A stretch of DNA of 6,145 nucleotides. It comes from Alphaproteobacteria bacterium (GTDB taxonomy: Bacteria; Pseudomonadota; Alphaproteobacteria; RS24). The stretch covers positions 1 through 6,145 of the forward strand of contig RFZE01000090.1 of assembly GCA_009920875.1 (NCBI GenBank), given 5' to 3'. Shown here piece by piece: positions 5,667 through 6,145 of this stretch. The notes below the pieces were generated by a model that was given only the letters and a program-made list of their open reading frames with translations, was not told the origin of the DNA and searched no databases. A program made the position numbers and the translations under genes. The stretch's first letter is position 1. Every line of letters starts with the position of its first letter.

Positions 5667-6145
5667 CTAAATCATCGTGTCAGAAATGTCGAACAGACGG
5701 CGGTGCTCTTCCATGGCGAAACGATCGGTCATACCGGCCATATAATCGCAAATAATCCGCGCTTTCGTGGTTTCATCGCCCTCCAGCGCCGCTCCGCGCC
5801 ACTCCTCAGGCAGCACTTCCGGCTCAGCCAGATAAAGGTCGAACAAGTCGCGCATAATACGGCGCGCCTTGCTCATTGAGCCATTGACCGTGTGATGGCG
5901 ATAAACGCGGTCATGCAGAAAGCTCTTTATTTCGCGGTGCTTGACTTCCATTTCCGGCGAAAACACGGCCAATGCGCGGCCCAGCCGGCGCACATCATCA
6001 GCCGTTTCTATCTTGTCTTTTTCCAGCCCATCGCGCACCACCCCGACCAAATCGGCAATCATTACGGAAATCATTTCGCGCACCAATTCGTGACGCACCA
6101 GCTTTTCGTCAATCTTGCCATGCGTTTTATCAATATCGGCCAGAA
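5667..6145 (-). CDS. dgt: Deoxyguanosinetriphosphate triphosphohydrolase-like protein, C-terminal part
   Basis: Only the last 158 residues are in the window; the frame stays open to the right edge, so the gene is incomplete rather than truncated. Dgt-type enzymes of the HD superfamily split dNTPs (classically dGTP) to the deoxynucleoside and triphosphate. The metal-binding HD residues would be upstream and are not visible. The fragment begins LADIDKTHGKIDEKLVRHEL. It contains features typical of the C-terminal half of the alphaproteobacterial type: VFSPEMEVKHREIKSFLHDRVYRH (central), a KARRIMRDLF helix with LAEPEVLPEEW, and the terminal CDYMAGMTDRFAMEEHRRLFD. A GTG at 6098 is internal and not the start. 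The stop TAG (5669-5667) is 9 nt before argS, which fits the common dgt-argS pairing in Alphaproteobacteria. Confidence 0.93.
   Translation of the reverse strand, partial: LADIDKTHGKIDEKLVRHELVREMISVMIADLVGVVRDGLEKDKIETADDVRRLGRALAVFSPEMEVKHREIKSFLHDRVYRHHTVNGSMSKARRIMRDLFDLYLAEPEVLPEEWRGAALEGDETTKARIICDYMAGMTDRFAMEEHRRLFDISDTMI

Noticed and set aside
5667..6098. A separate 143-residue gene starting at the GTG at 6098
   Set aside because: The frame continues open upstream to the window edge with Dgt-like sequence, so the GTG is an internal Val of a longer gene.

Overview
The window is a gene-dense piece of a bacterial chromosome. All seven genes lie on the minus strand, so transcription runs from high to low coordinates. 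Base composition is moderate to GC-rich (mid-50s percent by eye). The gene order and the protein variants point to an alphaproteobacterium. The order dgt, argS, SPOR-domain protein, nagZ, scpA, scpB is a conserved run in many Alphaproteobacteria. The ArgS, Dgt and NagZ sequences carry wordings typical of that class. I cannot name a genus from the sequence alone.

Layout in transcription order: (1) the C-terminal end of a dGTP triphosphohydrolase-like protein (6145-5667, N-terminus outside the window); (2) arginyl-tRNA synthetase argS (5657-3924); (3) a 53-nt gap, the only noticeable non-coding stretch; (4) a single-pass inner-membrane protein with a periplasmic SPOR domain (3870-2959); (5) nagZ, beta-N-acetylhexosaminidase of peptidoglycan recycling (2959-1916); (6) scpA (1909-1082) and (7) scpB (1085-369), the kleisin and winged-helix partners of SMC condensin; (8) the N-terminal third of an ABC-transporter ATPase (372-1, continuing beyond the window).

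The genes are packed as one probable operon. Junctions are 9 nt (dgt/argS), 53 nt (argS/SPOR), a 1-nt TAATG overlap (SPOR/nagZ), 6 nt (nagZ/scpA), a 4-nt ATGA overlap (scpA/scpB) and a 4-nt ATGA overlap (scpB/ABC ATPase). No promoter or factor-independent terminator is evident inside the window. The mix is nucleotide-pool control, tRNA charging, septal wall binding, wall recycling and chromosome compaction, a growth- and division-linked housekeeping cluster.

I see no mobile element, CRISPR array, RNA gene or clearly novel system. The most notable point is the ABC ATPase translationally coupled behind scpB, where tatA is the common neighbour in many relatives. Several small RNA-level structures at gene junctions are also recorded, with modest interest.
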